DNA of 64,000 nt from JACKJP01 sp050249695 (GCA_050249695.1 JBFWQA010000002.1:310001-374000); one strand, 5' to 3'. Numbered from the stretch's first letter, positions 54,098 through 63,138 are shown. Numbers and translations are program-made. The notes: a model not told the origin generated them from the sequence alone.

Positions 54098-55588
54098 CTA
54101 ATCTTCCAGATCCTGGATCAGCCGACGGAGCTCGGCAACTTCGCGCGCGAGGTCGTCGCTCTGGGCGATCAGCCCCTCGATCTTGCGCACGGCATGGAGG
54201 ACCGTCGTATGGTCCCGGTTGCCGAACCGCTTGCCGATTTCCGGCAGCGACCGCAGCGTCATCTGCTTGGCCAGATACATGGCGATCTGGCGCGGACGGA
54301 CGACGGCCTGGGTGCGGCGCGAGGAAATCAGATCCTGGCGGCTGAGACGGAAATGCTGTGCGACGGCGCGCTGGATGTTCTCGATTCGCACCTGCGGCCG
54401 TTCGCGCTGGATGACGATGTCGCGTATGGCGCGCTCGGCATAGGCCAGCGTCACCGGCTCGCCGGAAAAGCGGGCGAAGGCGGCGAGGCGGTTCAGCGAG
54501 CCTTCCAGATCGCGGCCGTCGCCGGTCACGTGGGCGGCGATATAGTCGATCACGTCGTCGCCGATGACGAAGGTCGGATCGTCGCGCCCGAGTTCGGCGA
54601 GGCGGCGATTGAGGATCTCCCGCCGCATCGAAGGATCGAGCGGACCGATCTCGCAGACGAGGCCTCCGGCGAGCCTTGAGCGCATGCGTTCGTCAAGCTC
54701 GGCAAGCTCTCCGGGAGGACGGTCCGCAACGACGACGACCTGACGGCCGCTTTCGATCAGCGCGTTGACGGTGTGGCAGAATTCGCGCTGCGTCGCCTTG
54801 CCGGCCATGAACTGGATATCGTCGATCAGCAGGAGATCGATCTCGCGCAGCCTTTCCTTGAAGGCGATGGCGCCGTCGGAGCGGATCGCGTTGACGAAAC
54901 GGAAGACGAATTCCTGTGCCGACAGATGCAGAATGCGCCGCCCCCCCGGCTTCTCGCTCGCTTCCCAGCCGATCGCGTGGAGAATGTGCGTCTTGCCGCG
55001 CCCGACGCCGCCATGGATGAACAGCGGGTTATAGGCGATCCGGTCGCCCGACAGCGCCGAGGCGATCTGGCGGGCCGCCGCGACGGCAATCGAATTGCCC
55101 CTGCCGACGGCGAGCGCCTCGAAACGGTGGCGGGCATCGAAGGGCGCGCCCTCGACGCCGGCGGGCACGTTGCGCGGCTGGGCCGTCACGCCGGCGCGCG
55201 GCAGCACGGGGCGGGCCGGCTGGGCCGCGACGGGCTTGGCCAGCACGCGCTTTTCCACCGCGCGCACACGCAGATCGACCCGTTCCACGCGCAGCGGCTC
55301 TTCCTGCCACAGCGCGACGATGCGCGTCAGATAGTTGGCGCGGATCCAGCTCTTCAGAAAGGAGGTTGGCACGGACAGGGTGACGGTGGCGCCATCATAG
55401 GTGTCGAGACGCATGCGCCCGAACCAGGAGGAGAAGATATCCTCCCCCAGTTCGGAACGCAGGCGCTTCATGATGCGCTCCCAGGCGTCGCCGGGCAGCC
55501 TCGTCCCGCCCGCCGCTTCGCTGGAGGTTCCCGCGACGCTCGCCTCAACACCCGTGCCGACGACCCTGTCCGTGCCGATCGATTCCAT
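54098..55588 (-). CDS. dnaA: Chromosomal replication initiator DnaA
   Basis: 496 residues. Domain I about 25-110 (WERIMKRLRSELGEDIFSSWF), linker II, AAA+ domain III with Walker A GGVGRGKTHILHAI and Walker B LLLIDDIQF, and domain IV with the DnaA signature SLPEIGKRFGNRDHTTVLHAVRKIE. ATG at 55586-55588 chosen; a TTG six codons upstream (55606) is possible but poorly spaced from an SD. A rhodanese gene lies 83 bp upstream and probably shares the transcript. Confidence 0.97.
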   Translation of the reverse strand: MESIGTDRVVGTGVEASVAGTSSEAAGGTRLPGDAWERIMKRLRSELGEDIFSSWFGRMRLDTYDGATVTLSVPTSFLKSWIRANYLTRIVALWQEEPLRVERVDLRVRAVEKRVLAKPVAAQPARPVLPRAGVTAQPRNVPAGVEGAPFDARHRFEALAVGRGNSIAVAAARQIASALSGDRIAYNPLFIHGGVGRGKTHILHAIGWEASEKPGGRRILHLSAQEFVFRFVNAIRSDGAIAFKERLREIDLLLIDDIQFMAGKATQREFCHTVNALIESGRQVVVVADRPPGELAELDERMRSRLAGGLVCEIGPLDPSMRREILNRRLAELGRDDPTFVIGDDVIDYIAAHVTGDGRDLEGSLNRLAAFARFSGEPVTLAYAERAIRDIVIQRERPQVRIENIQRAVAQHFRLSRQDLISSRRTQAVVRPRQIAMYLAKQMTLRSLPEIGKRFGNRDHTTVLHAVRKIEGLIAQSDDLAREVAELRRLIQDLED

Positions 55589-55671
55589 ATTCTTCTGGCC
55601 CCGCAATCCTGTTTAATGTTTCGCCGCGCCGGCATAGAAGCCGGCCTTCTCATTATTCTCGGCGCCTCGGT

Positions 55672-56103
55672 TCAGCCCTGCCGCCAGGGCAAGCCGCGCC
55701 TCTTCCATCCGTTCTTGCCGCCCCGATGGGCCTCGCTGTCGAGATCGCCCTCGAAACCCTCACTCACATTGAAACAATTGCCGTAGCCCTGGCCGGTCAT
55801 CGCGATCGCCGCATTGCGGCTCCGTACCCCCGAGCGGCACAGGAAGAGCAATGTCGCGTCCTGCCTGACGCCGAGCGCCTTCAACCGCTGCTCCATCACC
55901 TTCGCAAAGTCCGGATCGGGCACCATGCCGGGGAACTTCGCCCATTCGACGAGAACCGGCTCGCGCTCCAGCGCCGACAGATCCGGCAGGCCGACGAAAT
56001 GCCATTCGGCCTGGCTGCGCACGTCCACAAGCACGGCCTGAGGATCGGACTGAAGCATCCTGTACGCTTCTTCCGGTTCTACATCGCCTCGATAGCCGCT
56101 CAT
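55672..56103 (-). CDS. Rhodanese-like protein upstream of dnaA
   Basis: 143-residue single rhodanese domain: VLVDVRSQAEWHFVGLPDLS, catalytic Cys in LLFLCRSGVRSRNAA, and GYGNCFNVSEGFEGDLD. Start ATG 56101-56103 with AGGA 6 nt upstream; the frame is open to 56130. An 8 bp hairpin (CGTGCGAA/TTCGCACG, 56138-56159) lies in its 5' leader. It separates rpsT from dnaA on the same strand. Confidence 0.88.
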   Translation of the reverse strand: MSGYRGDVEPEEAYRMLQSDPQAVLVDVRSQAEWHFVGLPDLSALEREPVLVEWAKFPGMVPDPDFAKVMEQRLKALGVRQDATLLFLCRSGVRSRNAAIAMTGQGYGNCFNVSEGFEGDLDSEAHRGGKNGWKRRGLPWRQG

Positions 56104-56754
56104 GAAATCCTGCTCCGTTGCCCAAAACACCGCCTGCCGTGCGAAAACGAATTCGCACGCGGCAACTCTTCGCGATTTGATGCTTAGTGACCCGAACTAC
56201 CCGTATTCCGGGCTATTTTACAAATTATCGATGGACTGCCCGTATATTCTTCAATTTCTCATACCCCCCGAAAATTTAGGCAAAATTCACCCGTTGCGAG
56301 TTTTGACCCGCGTTTACTTGGTCACTCTTTACGAAATATTCAGGTGTCTCCCTGAACGGCTCTGAACATAGCCAAGCGGATCGGCAGAGGCAACGGCGCC
56401 AGCATGACGTGGCGGTGACGAAAGGGTGACGCGCCGAAAGAGTCAGCCCGAGATATCTGTCGACCGCCAAAACTAAGGCGTTGAGGAATCGCTGTGAATC
56501 ATATCCGTTGCCGGAAAGTCCACATCTGCGGACATTCTCAAAAAAAAATTTCCGACTTTTTCACTTGACACAGGCCGAGGCCGGAAAGCGCCTCGGCCGC
56601 CTCTCGTCATAGGGCTAAGGCATTGATTCAGGCCCGATTCCGCTGAGCATTTCCAAACGTGTAGGAAAGCGGCAAAACGCCTGCAAAATGGGCAAAAACA
56701 AAAAGCCCGGCTGAGGCAGCCGGGCTTCTTCAAAGCGTCACCGTTCTGTCACGC
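56104..56754. promoter_or_regulatory. Gene-free region between rpsT and rhodanese-dnaA
   Basis: 651 bp, markedly more AT-rich than its surroundings and without a plausible gene. Contents in order: hairpin 56138-56159; three TGACG repeats at 11 bp steps (56405, 56416, 56427); five GANTC sites within 201 bp (56440, 56486, 56496, 56625, 56636); near-palindrome GTCCACA-TC-TGCGGAC (56518-56533); A9 tract; 9 bp hairpin GGCCGAGGC/GCCTCGGCC (56573-56598); rpsT terminator. No perfect DnaA box. Promoter of dnaA, or possibly an origin. Confidence 0.6.
56690..56727 (-). terminator. Intrinsic terminator of rpsT
   Basis: On the minus strand: AAGCCCGGCTG and CAGCCGGGCTT form an 11 bp perfect stem with a 3 nt loop, followed by TTTTTGTTTTT. 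It starts 28 bp after the rpsT stop. Confidence 0.9.
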
Positions 56755-57021
56755 TCAGGCAGGCAGCGCCTTCACGCGGGCCGACAGACGCGAAACCTTC
56801 CGGGAGGCGGTTGAGCGGTGAATGATGCCCTTTTGCGCGGCGCGCATGATTTCAGGCTCGGCAGCACGCAGCGCCGCCTCGGCCGCGGACCGTTCGCCGG
56901 ACGCGAGCGCTTCCTCGACCTTGCGGATGAAACCGCGCATACGGGTACGGCGCGCCTTGTTCACCTCGGTGCGCGCCGCGATCTTGCGGACCATTTTCTT
57001 GGCCGACGACGTATTCGGCAT
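56755..57021 (-). CDS. rpsT: 30S ribosomal protein S20
   Basis: 88 residues, basic helical protein of the 30S body: MPNTSSAKKMVRKIAARTEVNKARRTR start region and AAQKGIIHRSTASRKVSRLSARV. ATG at 57019-57021. Strong terminator downstream. rpsT next to dnaA is common in alphaproteobacteria. Confidence 0.95.
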   Translation of the reverse strand: MPNTSSAKKMVRKIAARTEVNKARRTRMRGFIRKVEEALASGERSAAEAALRAAEPEIMRAAQKGIIHRSTASRKVSRLSARVKALPA

Positions 57022-57189
57022 AGCGGGACTGCCCTTCACTTTCAGGTTGCGGGCGCCGGCGCGGCGACCCGGCGCGGCGACAAAATCAAGCGGCGGGCGC
57101 AACCGCACCCGCCACATTTGCCGCCGGGTATAATTCGGGCGGCCGGTTTCGTCAACAATCCATCGCGCGGGCGTGCGCGGCGGATCGCG

Positions 57190-57963
57190 CTATCGGTTGC
57201 GGAAGCGCGGACTGCGCTTCTCCACGAAGGCCTCCATGCCCTCCTTCTGGTCCTCGGTGGCGAACATCGCAAAGAAGACCCGGCGCTCGAACCGGATGCC
57301 CTCCGCCAGCGTCGTCTCGTAGGAGCGGTTGAGGGTCTCTTTGGTCATGGCCACCGCCGTCTGCGACATGCCGGCGATCTTCTCGGCGGCCTTGATAGCC
57401 TCGTCGAGCAGGTCGGCGGCCGGAATAACGCGGCTGACGAGGCCCGCGCGCTCGGCTTCCGCCGCGTCCATCATCCGGCCGGTCAGACACATTTCCATCG
57501 CCTTGGACTTGCCGACGAAGCGCGTCAGCCGCTGGGTGCCGCCGATGCCCGGCATGACGCCGAGCTGGATTTCGGGCTGCCCGAACTTGGCGGTGTCGGC
57601 GGCGAGGATGAAATCGCAGATCATCGCCAGTTCGCAGCCGCCGCCCAGCGCGTAGCCGGCGACGGCGGCGATGATCGGCTTGGGGTGCGCGGCAATCCTG
57701 TCGAAGCCACCGAACAGGTTGCCTTTGTAGACGTCCATGTAGCTCTTGGACTGCATCATCTTGATATCGGCGCCGGCCGCGAAGGCCTTCTCGCTGCCGG
57801 TCAGGACCGTGCAGCCGATCTCTTCATCCGCCTCGATGTCAGCGAAAGCTGCAACGAGTTCGGCGGTCAGTTCGTCGTTCAGCGCGTTCAAGGCCTTCGG
57901 CCGATTGAGCGTCACGATCGCGACGCCGCCGCGTTTCTCGACAGTGATGGTTTCATAGGCCAT
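57190..57963 (-). CDS. Enoyl-CoA hydratase
   Basis: 257-residue crotonase hydrating trans-2-enoyl-CoA. The oxyanion hole lies in KAFAAGADIKMM and AAVAGYALGGGCELAM; catalytic glutamates are in GGGCELAM and FGQPEIQLGVMPGIGGTQRL. ATG at 57961-57963 gives the typical MAYETITVEKRGGVAIVTLNRP start. The frame is open far upstream into the mutM antisense and is ignored. 168 bp before rpsT. Confidence 0.94.
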   Translation of the reverse strand: MAYETITVEKRGGVAIVTLNRPKALNALNDELTAELVAAFADIEADEEIGCTVLTGSEKAFAAGADIKMMQSKSYMDVYKGNLFGGFDRIAAHPKPIIAAVAGYALGGGCELAMICDFILAADTAKFGQPEIQLGVMPGIGGTQRLTRFVGKSKAMEMCLTGRMMDAAEAERAGLVSRVIPAADLLDEAIKAAEKIAGMSQTAVAMTKETLNRSYETTLAEGIRFERRVFFAMFATEDQKEGMEAFVEKRSPRFRNR

Positions 57964-58003
57964 CTGGAAAACTCCCTTTACCGGCTTGTCTCGGACATCC
58001 GGA

Positions 58004-58885
58004 TCAGCGCTGGCAGGCAGGGCAATGAAAGCTCGCCCGGCCAGATTGCACGATCCGGCGAATGGTTCCCCCGCAGCCGGGACGCGGGCAGGATTCGCCG
58101 GCGCGATCATATACACGGAAGGCGTGCTGGAAATAGCCAAGGCTGCCATCCGCGCGCATATAATCGCGCAGCGACGATCCGCCCGCCTCGATGGCATCGG
58201 CGATCGTCGCACGAATGGACGAGGCGAGCAGATCGGCCCGCGCGGCGGCCACCGACCCGCGCCGGGCAAGGCTCGCCGCTTGCCGGCGCGGCGAGAGACC
58301 GGCGCGGTGCAGCGCCTCGCTGACATAGATATTGCCGAGACCGGCGACCACGCGCTGATCGAGCAGCGCCGCCTTCAGCGGGGTCTTCTTTCCGGCAAGC
58401 CGCGCTGCCAGCATCGGGCCATCGAGCGCGTTGCCGGTCGGTTCCGGCCCAAGATCGCGCAGCATCGGATGCGCCAGCAGCGCATCGGGGCCGGCGAGCA
58501 GCATGAAGCCGAACCGCCGGGGGTCATTATATATGACACGCACGCCGTTCCCGAGGGTGAAGACGACATGATCATGCGCCGCCTCCCGATCGCGCGCGAA
58601 ATGGAAATCGCCCGGCAGTCCCCGGCGCACGCCGTCATCGATGCGGAACGAGCCGCTCATGCCGAGATGGGCGATGACGATGCCGCCATCGTCGAGGCCG
58701 AACAGAAGATATTTGGCGCGCCTGTCCAGCGAGACGATCCGGCGCCCGGCCAGCCTTTCGGCGAAACCCTCCGGAAACGGAAAGCGCAGGTCGGGCCGGC
58801 CGAGCGCCACATGCCCGATCACGGCACCCTCCATCGCCGGCTGAAGGCCGCGCCGGACAGTCTCGACTTCGGGCAATTCGGGCAA
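58004..58885 (-). CDS. mutM: Formamidopyrimidine-DNA glycosylase (TTG start)
   Basis: 293 residues. Fpg needs Pro2 as its Schiff-base nucleophile; only the TTG at 58883-58885 gives (M)PELPEVETV, with AAGGA 6 nt upstream. An ATG further upstream (58927) would bury the proline and is rejected. Glu3, a catalytic Lys in RRAKYLLF, and the C-terminal zinc finger CPRPGCGG...CPACQ are present. It removes 8-oxoguanine. Divergent from ubiE. Confidence 0.94.
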   Translation of the reverse strand: MPELPEVETVRRGLQPAMEGAVIGHVALGRPDLRFPFPEGFAERLAGRRIVSLDRRAKYLLFGLDDGGIVIAHLGMSGSFRIDDGVRRGLPGDFHFARDREAAHDHVVFTLGNGVRVIYNDPRRFGFMLLAGPDALLAHPMLRDLGPEPTGNALDGPMLAARLAGKKTPLKAALLDQRVVAGLGNIYVSEALHRAGLSPRRQAASLARRGSVAAARADLLASSIRATIADAIEAGGSSLRDYMRADGSLGYFQHAFRVYDRAGESCPRPGCGGTIRRIVQSGRASFHCPACQR

Positions 58886-58966
58886 CGGGTTCCTTCCGGC
58901 AGGCGGGTTACCAAATTCAGCCTGCAAGATAGCGCCCGGGCGGCGGCTGCGCTATGGTCCGCCCGC

Positions 58967-59731
58967 ATGAGCAGGAATTCTACCGACAGCGCGCCCGGCG
59001 AGACGCATTTCGGCTATTCGCAGATCCCCTTCGAGGAGAAGCAGGGACTGGTCGACGGCGTCTTCAGGCGCGTCGCCGGCCGCTACGATCTGATGAACGA
59101 TCTGATGTCGGGCGGGATGCACCGGCTGTGGAAGGACGCGCTGATCGACCGGCTGGCACCGCCGCGCGCGCGGCCCGGCTACCGGCTGCTCGACGTGGCC
59201 GGCGGCACCGGCGACATCGTGCTGCGATTTCTCAAGGCGACCGATGCCGGCGAGGCCGTGCTCTGCGACATCAACCCCGCGATGGTGGAAGCCGGGCGCG
59301 AGCGGTTCGCCGCCGACGACAGGGTACGTTTTGCTATCGGCAACGCGGAAAGCCTGCCTTTTCCCGATCGGCATTTCGACGCCTATACGATCGCCTTCGG
59401 CATCCGCAACGTGCCGAGACTGGATCTTGCCCTGTCTGAAGCCTACCGCGTGCTCAAGCCTGGCGGGCATTTCCTTTGCCTGGAATTCTCGCAGGTCGAT
59501 GTGCCGGGTCTCGACCGGCTCTATGACGCCTTCTCGTTCAACGTGATCCCTGCACTGGGCAAGGCCGTGGCGGGGGACAGCGATTCCTACCGGTATCTGG
59601 TGGAATCGATCCGGCGCTTTCCCGATCAGAAGAGCTTTGCGCGTCAGATCTCCGCGGCGGGCTTTGAAAGGGTCGACTACCGCAATCTCACCGGCGGGAT
59701 CGCGGCGATCCATTCCGGCTGGCGGATATAG
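58967..59731 (+). CDS. ubiE: Ubiquinone/menaquinone methyltransferase UbiE
   Basis: 254 residues, SAM-dependent C-methyltransferase of ubiquinone synthesis. SAM motif I is LLDVAGGTGDIVLRF; UbiE signatures YDLMNDLMSGGMHRLWK and RNVPRLDLALSEAYRVLKPGG. ATG at 58967 chosen over the long upstream open frame that runs antisense to mutM. 8 bp before ubiB. Confidence 0.95.
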   Translation: MSRNSTDSAPGETHFGYSQIPFEEKQGLVDGVFRRVAGRYDLMNDLMSGGMHRLWKDALIDRLAPPRARPGYRLLDVAGGTGDIVLRFLKATDAGEAVLCDINPAMVEAGRERFAADDRVRFAIGNAESLPFPDRHFDAYTIAFGIRNVPRLDLALSEAYRVLKPGGHFLCLEFSQVDVPGLDRLYDAFSFNVIPALGKAVAGDSDSYRYLVESIRRFPDQKSFARQISAAGFERVDYRNLTGGIAAIHSGWRI

Positions 59732-59739
59732 AGCCTGTC

Positions 59740-61296
59740 ATGGCAAGACCCGGTGCTTACATGCGGTTGATCGCTGCCGGCTGGACGCTGACGCGCGCCG
59801 GGCTGTTCGAACTCGTCGTCCGCACGTCGCCCGACGCGCCGCCCCTGCCCGTCAGGCTGCTGCGTTTTCTCGGCCCGCGCGGCACGGGCGCACGGATCGG
59901 CGCGAGACTGCGCGACGCGCTGGTGCGGCTTGGGCCTTCCTACGTCAAGCTCGGACAGTTCCTGGCGACCCGAGCCGACGTCGTCGGGGTGGAGATCGCC
60001 GAGGCGCTGTCGGGGCTGAAGGACGAGATGGCGCCCTTCGACAGCGCCGAGACGCGCCGCATCGTCCGGCAGACCACCGATCACGCGCCAGAGGATCTGT
60101 TCGTCACCATTTCCGAACCCGTCGCCGCGGCCTCGATCGCGCAGGTGCACCGCGCCGTCTTGAAGGAAACGGGCGAGACGGTCGCGCTCAAGGTGCTGCG
60201 GCCCGATGTCCGGCGGCGTTTCGCCCGCGACATCGAAAGCTATTTCACCGCCGCCCGGCTGATCGAGCGGTGGATCCCCGAGAGCCGGCGTCTCAGGCCC
60301 GTCGCCGTGGTCGAGACGCTGGAGCGCTCCATGGTGCTGGAGACCGATCTGAGGATCGAAGCTGCCGCGCTCTCCGAGCTCAAGGAAAACACGGCGGGCG
60401 ATCCGGGATTCCGGGTACCGGCCGTAAACTGGGCGCTGACCGGACGCGACCTCCTGGTCAGCGATTGGATCGAAGGGACCAAACTCGCCGATCTCGGGGC
60501 ACTGGACGCCGCCGGATTCGACCGTCCGGCCCTTGCCCGGCAGGTCGTCCAGAGCTTCCTGCGCCAGGCGATCCGCGACGGCTTCTTTCACGCCGACATG
60601 CATGAAGGCAATCTGTTCGTCGACGCCAGCGGCGCCATCGTCGCGGTCGATTGCGGGATCATGGGGCGGATCGGCAAGGGCGAACAGCGTTTCCTTGCCG
60701 AGATCCTCTACGGATTCATCAGGCGCGACTACGTGCGAATCGCGGAAGTGCATTTCGAGGCCGGCTATGTGCCCGCGATCCACAGCGTCGCCGATTTTGC
60801 GCAGGCCCTGAGGGCCATCGGCGAGCCGATCCACGGCATCAGCGCCCGCGACATCTCGATGGCGAAGCTGCTCGGCCTGCTGTTCGAGATCACCGATCTT
60901 TTCGACATGCAGACCCGCACGGAACTCGTCCTGCTGCAGAAGACGATGGTGGTCGTTGAGGGCGTGGCGAGGCGGCTGGATGCGGATTTCGACATGTGGA
61001 AGACCGCCGAGCCGGTGGTGGGCGAATGGATCACCCGCAATCTCGGGCCCATCGGCAAGGTCGGCGACGTGATCGATGGGGGTGGCGAAGTCGGCCGCTT
61101 TCTGCGCCGGCTGCCCGGCCTGCTGACCCGCGCCGATCATCTGGCGCGCGCGCTCACCGAGCAATCGGAAAAGGGCTGGCGGCTCGACGAGGAGACGGTC
61201 AAGGCGATCGCGCGCGCCGAAAGCCGGCACAACCGGTCGGGCCGGATCGCGCTGTGGATCATCGCCATCCTGCTGGCCGTTCTCGTGCTGACATGA
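59740..61296 (+). CDS. ubiB: Ubiquinone biosynthesis kinase-like UbiB
   Basis: 518 residues of the atypical ABC1/ADCK kinase-like family, with KLGQFLATRADVVG (KxGQ motif), AAASIAQVHRA (Ala-rich loop), and HADMHEGNLFVD catalytic loop. Two C-terminal membrane helices near 490-515. It supports ubiquinone production through ATPase activity. Sits between ubiE and coaBC. Confidence 0.95.
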   Translation: MARPGAYMRLIAAGWTLTRAGLFELVVRTSPDAPPLPVRLLRFLGPRGTGARIGARLRDALVRLGPSYVKLGQFLATRADVVGVEIAEALSGLKDEMAPFDSAETRRIVRQTTDHAPEDLFVTISEPVAAASIAQVHRAVLKETGETVALKVLRPDVRRRFARDIESYFTAARLIERWIPESRRLRPVAVVETLERSMVLETDLRIEAAALSELKENTAGDPGFRVPAVNWALTGRDLLVSDWIEGTKLADLGALDAAGFDRPALARQVVQSFLRQAIRDGFFHADMHEGNLFVDASGAIVAVDCGIMGRIGKGEQRFLAEILYGFIRRDYVRIAEVHFEAGYVPAIHSVADFAQALRAIGEPIHGISARDISMAKLLGLLFEITDLFDMQTRTELVLLQKTMVVVEGVARRLDADFDMWKTAEPVVGEWITRNLGPIGKVGDVIDGGGEVGRFLRRLPGLLTRADHLARALTEQSEKGWRLDEETVKAIARAESRHNRSGRIALWIIAILLAVLVLT

Positions 61297-61368
61297 GGCA
61301 ACTATGCAGAGCGGGCGGTTGCGGCTAGTTTCTGGCGACGCGTGCATTGGGCAGGGTTTCAAAGGGTG

Positions 61369-62598
61369 ATGCGTAGCCTTAGCGACAGAACGATCCTCCT
61401 GGTGATCGGCGGCGGCATCGCCGCCTACAAGTCGCTGGACCTGATCCGGCGGCTGCGTGAGCGCGGCGCGCGGGTGCGGGTCGTGTTGACCGAAGCGGCC
61501 GGGCATTTCATTACCCCGCTGGCGGCGAGCGCCATCGCCGGCGAACCTGCATTCTGCGATCTGTTCGACGTCAATGACGAACATGATGTCGGCCATATCC
61601 GGCTTGCGCGACAGGCCGATCTCGTCATCGTCGCGCCGGCGACGGCGGACCGGATGGCCCAGATGGCGCATGGTCTCGCTGGCGATCTTGCAGGCGCCGT
61701 CCTGCTGGCGACAAGAGCGCCGATCCTGCTGGCACCAGCCATGAACCCGCAGATGTGGGCGCATCCGGCGACGCAGCGCAATCTCAAGCGTCTTGGCGGA
61801 GACGGCGTTCAAACGGTCGGGCCGAACAGCGGCGAGATGGCCGAAAGCGGCGAAGCGGGCACCGGGCGCATGGCCGAACCGGTGGAAATCGCCGACGCCG
61901 CGGAGAGGCTGCTCGCCGGAAACGGGCCGCTCGCCGGCCGCCACGTCCTCATCACCTCCGGCCCGACGCATGAGCCGATCGACCCGGTCCGCTATATAGC
62001 GAACCGGTCTTCCGGCAAGCAGGGCCATGCCATCGCCGCCGCCGCCGCGCGGGCGGGCGCCAGGGTGACGCTGGTCAGCGGCCCTGTCTCCATCGCCGAT
62101 CCGGCGGGCGTCAGCACAATCCATGTGGAAAGCGCCCGGGACATGCAGGCCGCCGTGGAAAAGGCGCTGCCCGCCGATGTCGCGATCTTCGCCGCCGCCG
62201 TCGCCGACTGGCGGCCGGAAGCGGTCGCCGCGCAGAAGACCAAGAAGGCCGCCGGCGGACTGCCGGCGCTCAAGCTGATCGAGAATCCAGACATCCTCGC
62301 GGCCGTTTCGGCACGCCGGAAGGGTCGACCGGGCCTTGTCATCGGCTTTGCCGCGGAAACCGAAAAGATCGACGAGCATGCGAGCGCCAAGCTCGCACGC
62401 AAGGGATGCGACTGGATCGTCGCCAACGACGTTTCCGGCAACGGCACGAGCACCGGCAGCGTGATGGGCGGCGACCTGAACCGCGTCGCCATATTTCAGA
62501 AGGACGGAGCCCGCGAACGGTGGCCGGAAATGGACAAGGCGGGCGTCGCCTCCCGGCTCGTTGAACGCATCGCCGCCTCGCTCCAGGCGTCGAAATGA
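61369..62598 (+). CDS. coaBC: Bifunctional phosphopantothenoylcysteine decarboxylase/synthase
   Basis: 409 residues making 4'-phosphopantetheine for CoA. The CoaC flavin half (about 1-180) has VIGGGIAAYKSLDLIRRL and PAMNPQMWAHPATQRN. The CoaB half (about 185-409) has ITSGPTHEPIDPVRYIANRSSGKQG and VGFAAETEK. ATG at 61369 chosen; a weak in-frame start exists at 61342. Overlaps dut by 4 bp. Confidence 0.95.
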   Translation: MRSLSDRTILLVIGGGIAAYKSLDLIRRLRERGARVRVVLTEAAGHFITPLAASAIAGEPAFCDLFDVNDEHDVGHIRLARQADLVIVAPATADRMAQMAHGLAGDLAGAVLLATRAPILLAPAMNPQMWAHPATQRNLKRLGGDGVQTVGPNSGEMAESGEAGTGRMAEPVEIADAAERLLAGNGPLAGRHVLITSGPTHEPIDPVRYIANRSSGKQGHAIAAAAARAGARVTLVSGPVSIADPAGVSTIHVESARDMQAAVEKALPADVAIFAAAVADWRPEAVAAQKTKKAAGGLPALKLIENPDILAAVSARRKGRPGLVIGFAAETEKIDEHASAKLARKGCDWIVANDVSGNGTSTGSVMGGDLNRVAIFQKDGARERWPEMDKAGVASRLVERIAASLQASK

Positions 62599-63044
62599 CC
62601 GATATCGCCGTCGCCGTCATGCGCCTGCCGCACGCGCGCGACCTGCCGCTGCCGGCGTATGAAAGCGCAGGGGCCGCGGGCATGGATCTTCGCGCCGCGA
62701 TCGACGCGCCGCTGACATTGAGACCGGGCGAGAGGACGCTGCTGCCGACCGGCGTCGCCATCGCGCTTCCGGCCGGGTTCGAGGCGCAGGTCAGGCCCAG
62801 GTCGGGCCTTGCCGCAAGGCACGGTATCACCGTGCTGAACAGCCCCGGCACGATCGACTGCGACTACCGGGGCGAGATCAAAGTACCGCTGATCAACCAT
62901 GGCGATGCAGACTTCGTCGTCCGGCGCGGCGAGCGGATCGCCCAGATGGTGGTGGCGCCCGTCGCCCGCGCCGCCCTCACGGAGGTCGCGTCACTGGACG
63001 AAACGGCACGCGGCGCGGAGGGGTTCGGCTCCACCGGCCGATAG
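62595..63044 (+). CDS. dut: Deoxyuridine 5'-triphosphate nucleotidohydrolase
   Basis: 149-residue trimeric dUTPase, all five motifs in order: AGMDLRAAI, RPRSGLAARHGI, NSPGTIDCDYRGEI, GERIAQMVV and RGAEGFGSTGR. Keeps uracil out of DNA and makes dUMP. Overlaps coaBC by 4 bp (ATGA). Confidence 0.96.
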   Translation: MTDIAVAVMRLPHARDLPLPAYESAGAAGMDLRAAIDAPLTLRPGERTLLPTGVAIALPAGFEAQVRPRSGLAARHGITVLNSPGTIDCDYRGEIKVPLINHGDADFVVRRGERIAQMVVAPVARAALTEVASLDETARGAEGFGSTGR

Positions 63045-63094
63045 CGCAGGGCGAACGGTTTTCCAAGCCCGCGAATAAAGACCGTCTGCGAAGC

Positions 63095-63138
63095 AATTAT
63101 ATTCCGAAAATAGCAACTTTTTCGGAATTATATTCCGA
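63095..63138. promoter_or_regulatory. Paired operator-like repeats before cysK
   Basis: Direct repeat AATTATATTCCGA at 63095-63107 and 63126-63138, 31 bp apart (three helical turns). Between them TTCCGAAAA (63102-63110) and TTTTCGGAA (63119-63127) make a 9 bp inverted repeat. GGAAT-TAT-ATTCC forms a smaller palindrome. It lies 115 bp before the cysK start, suggesting a dimeric repressor, perhaps an Rrf2-type sulfur regulator. The rest of 63045-63252 holds nothing clear. Confidence 0.6.

Noticed and set aside
56104..56754. Chromosomal origin oriC
   Set aside because: AT-rich with repeats but no perfect DnaA box; closest is TGTGAATCA at 56494. Rhizobiales origins usually lie near hemE. Kept only as a possibility in the findings.
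59677..62379. 900-codon open frame antisense to ubiB and coaBC
   Set aside because: Spans two well-defined genes on the other strand; low-complexity product.
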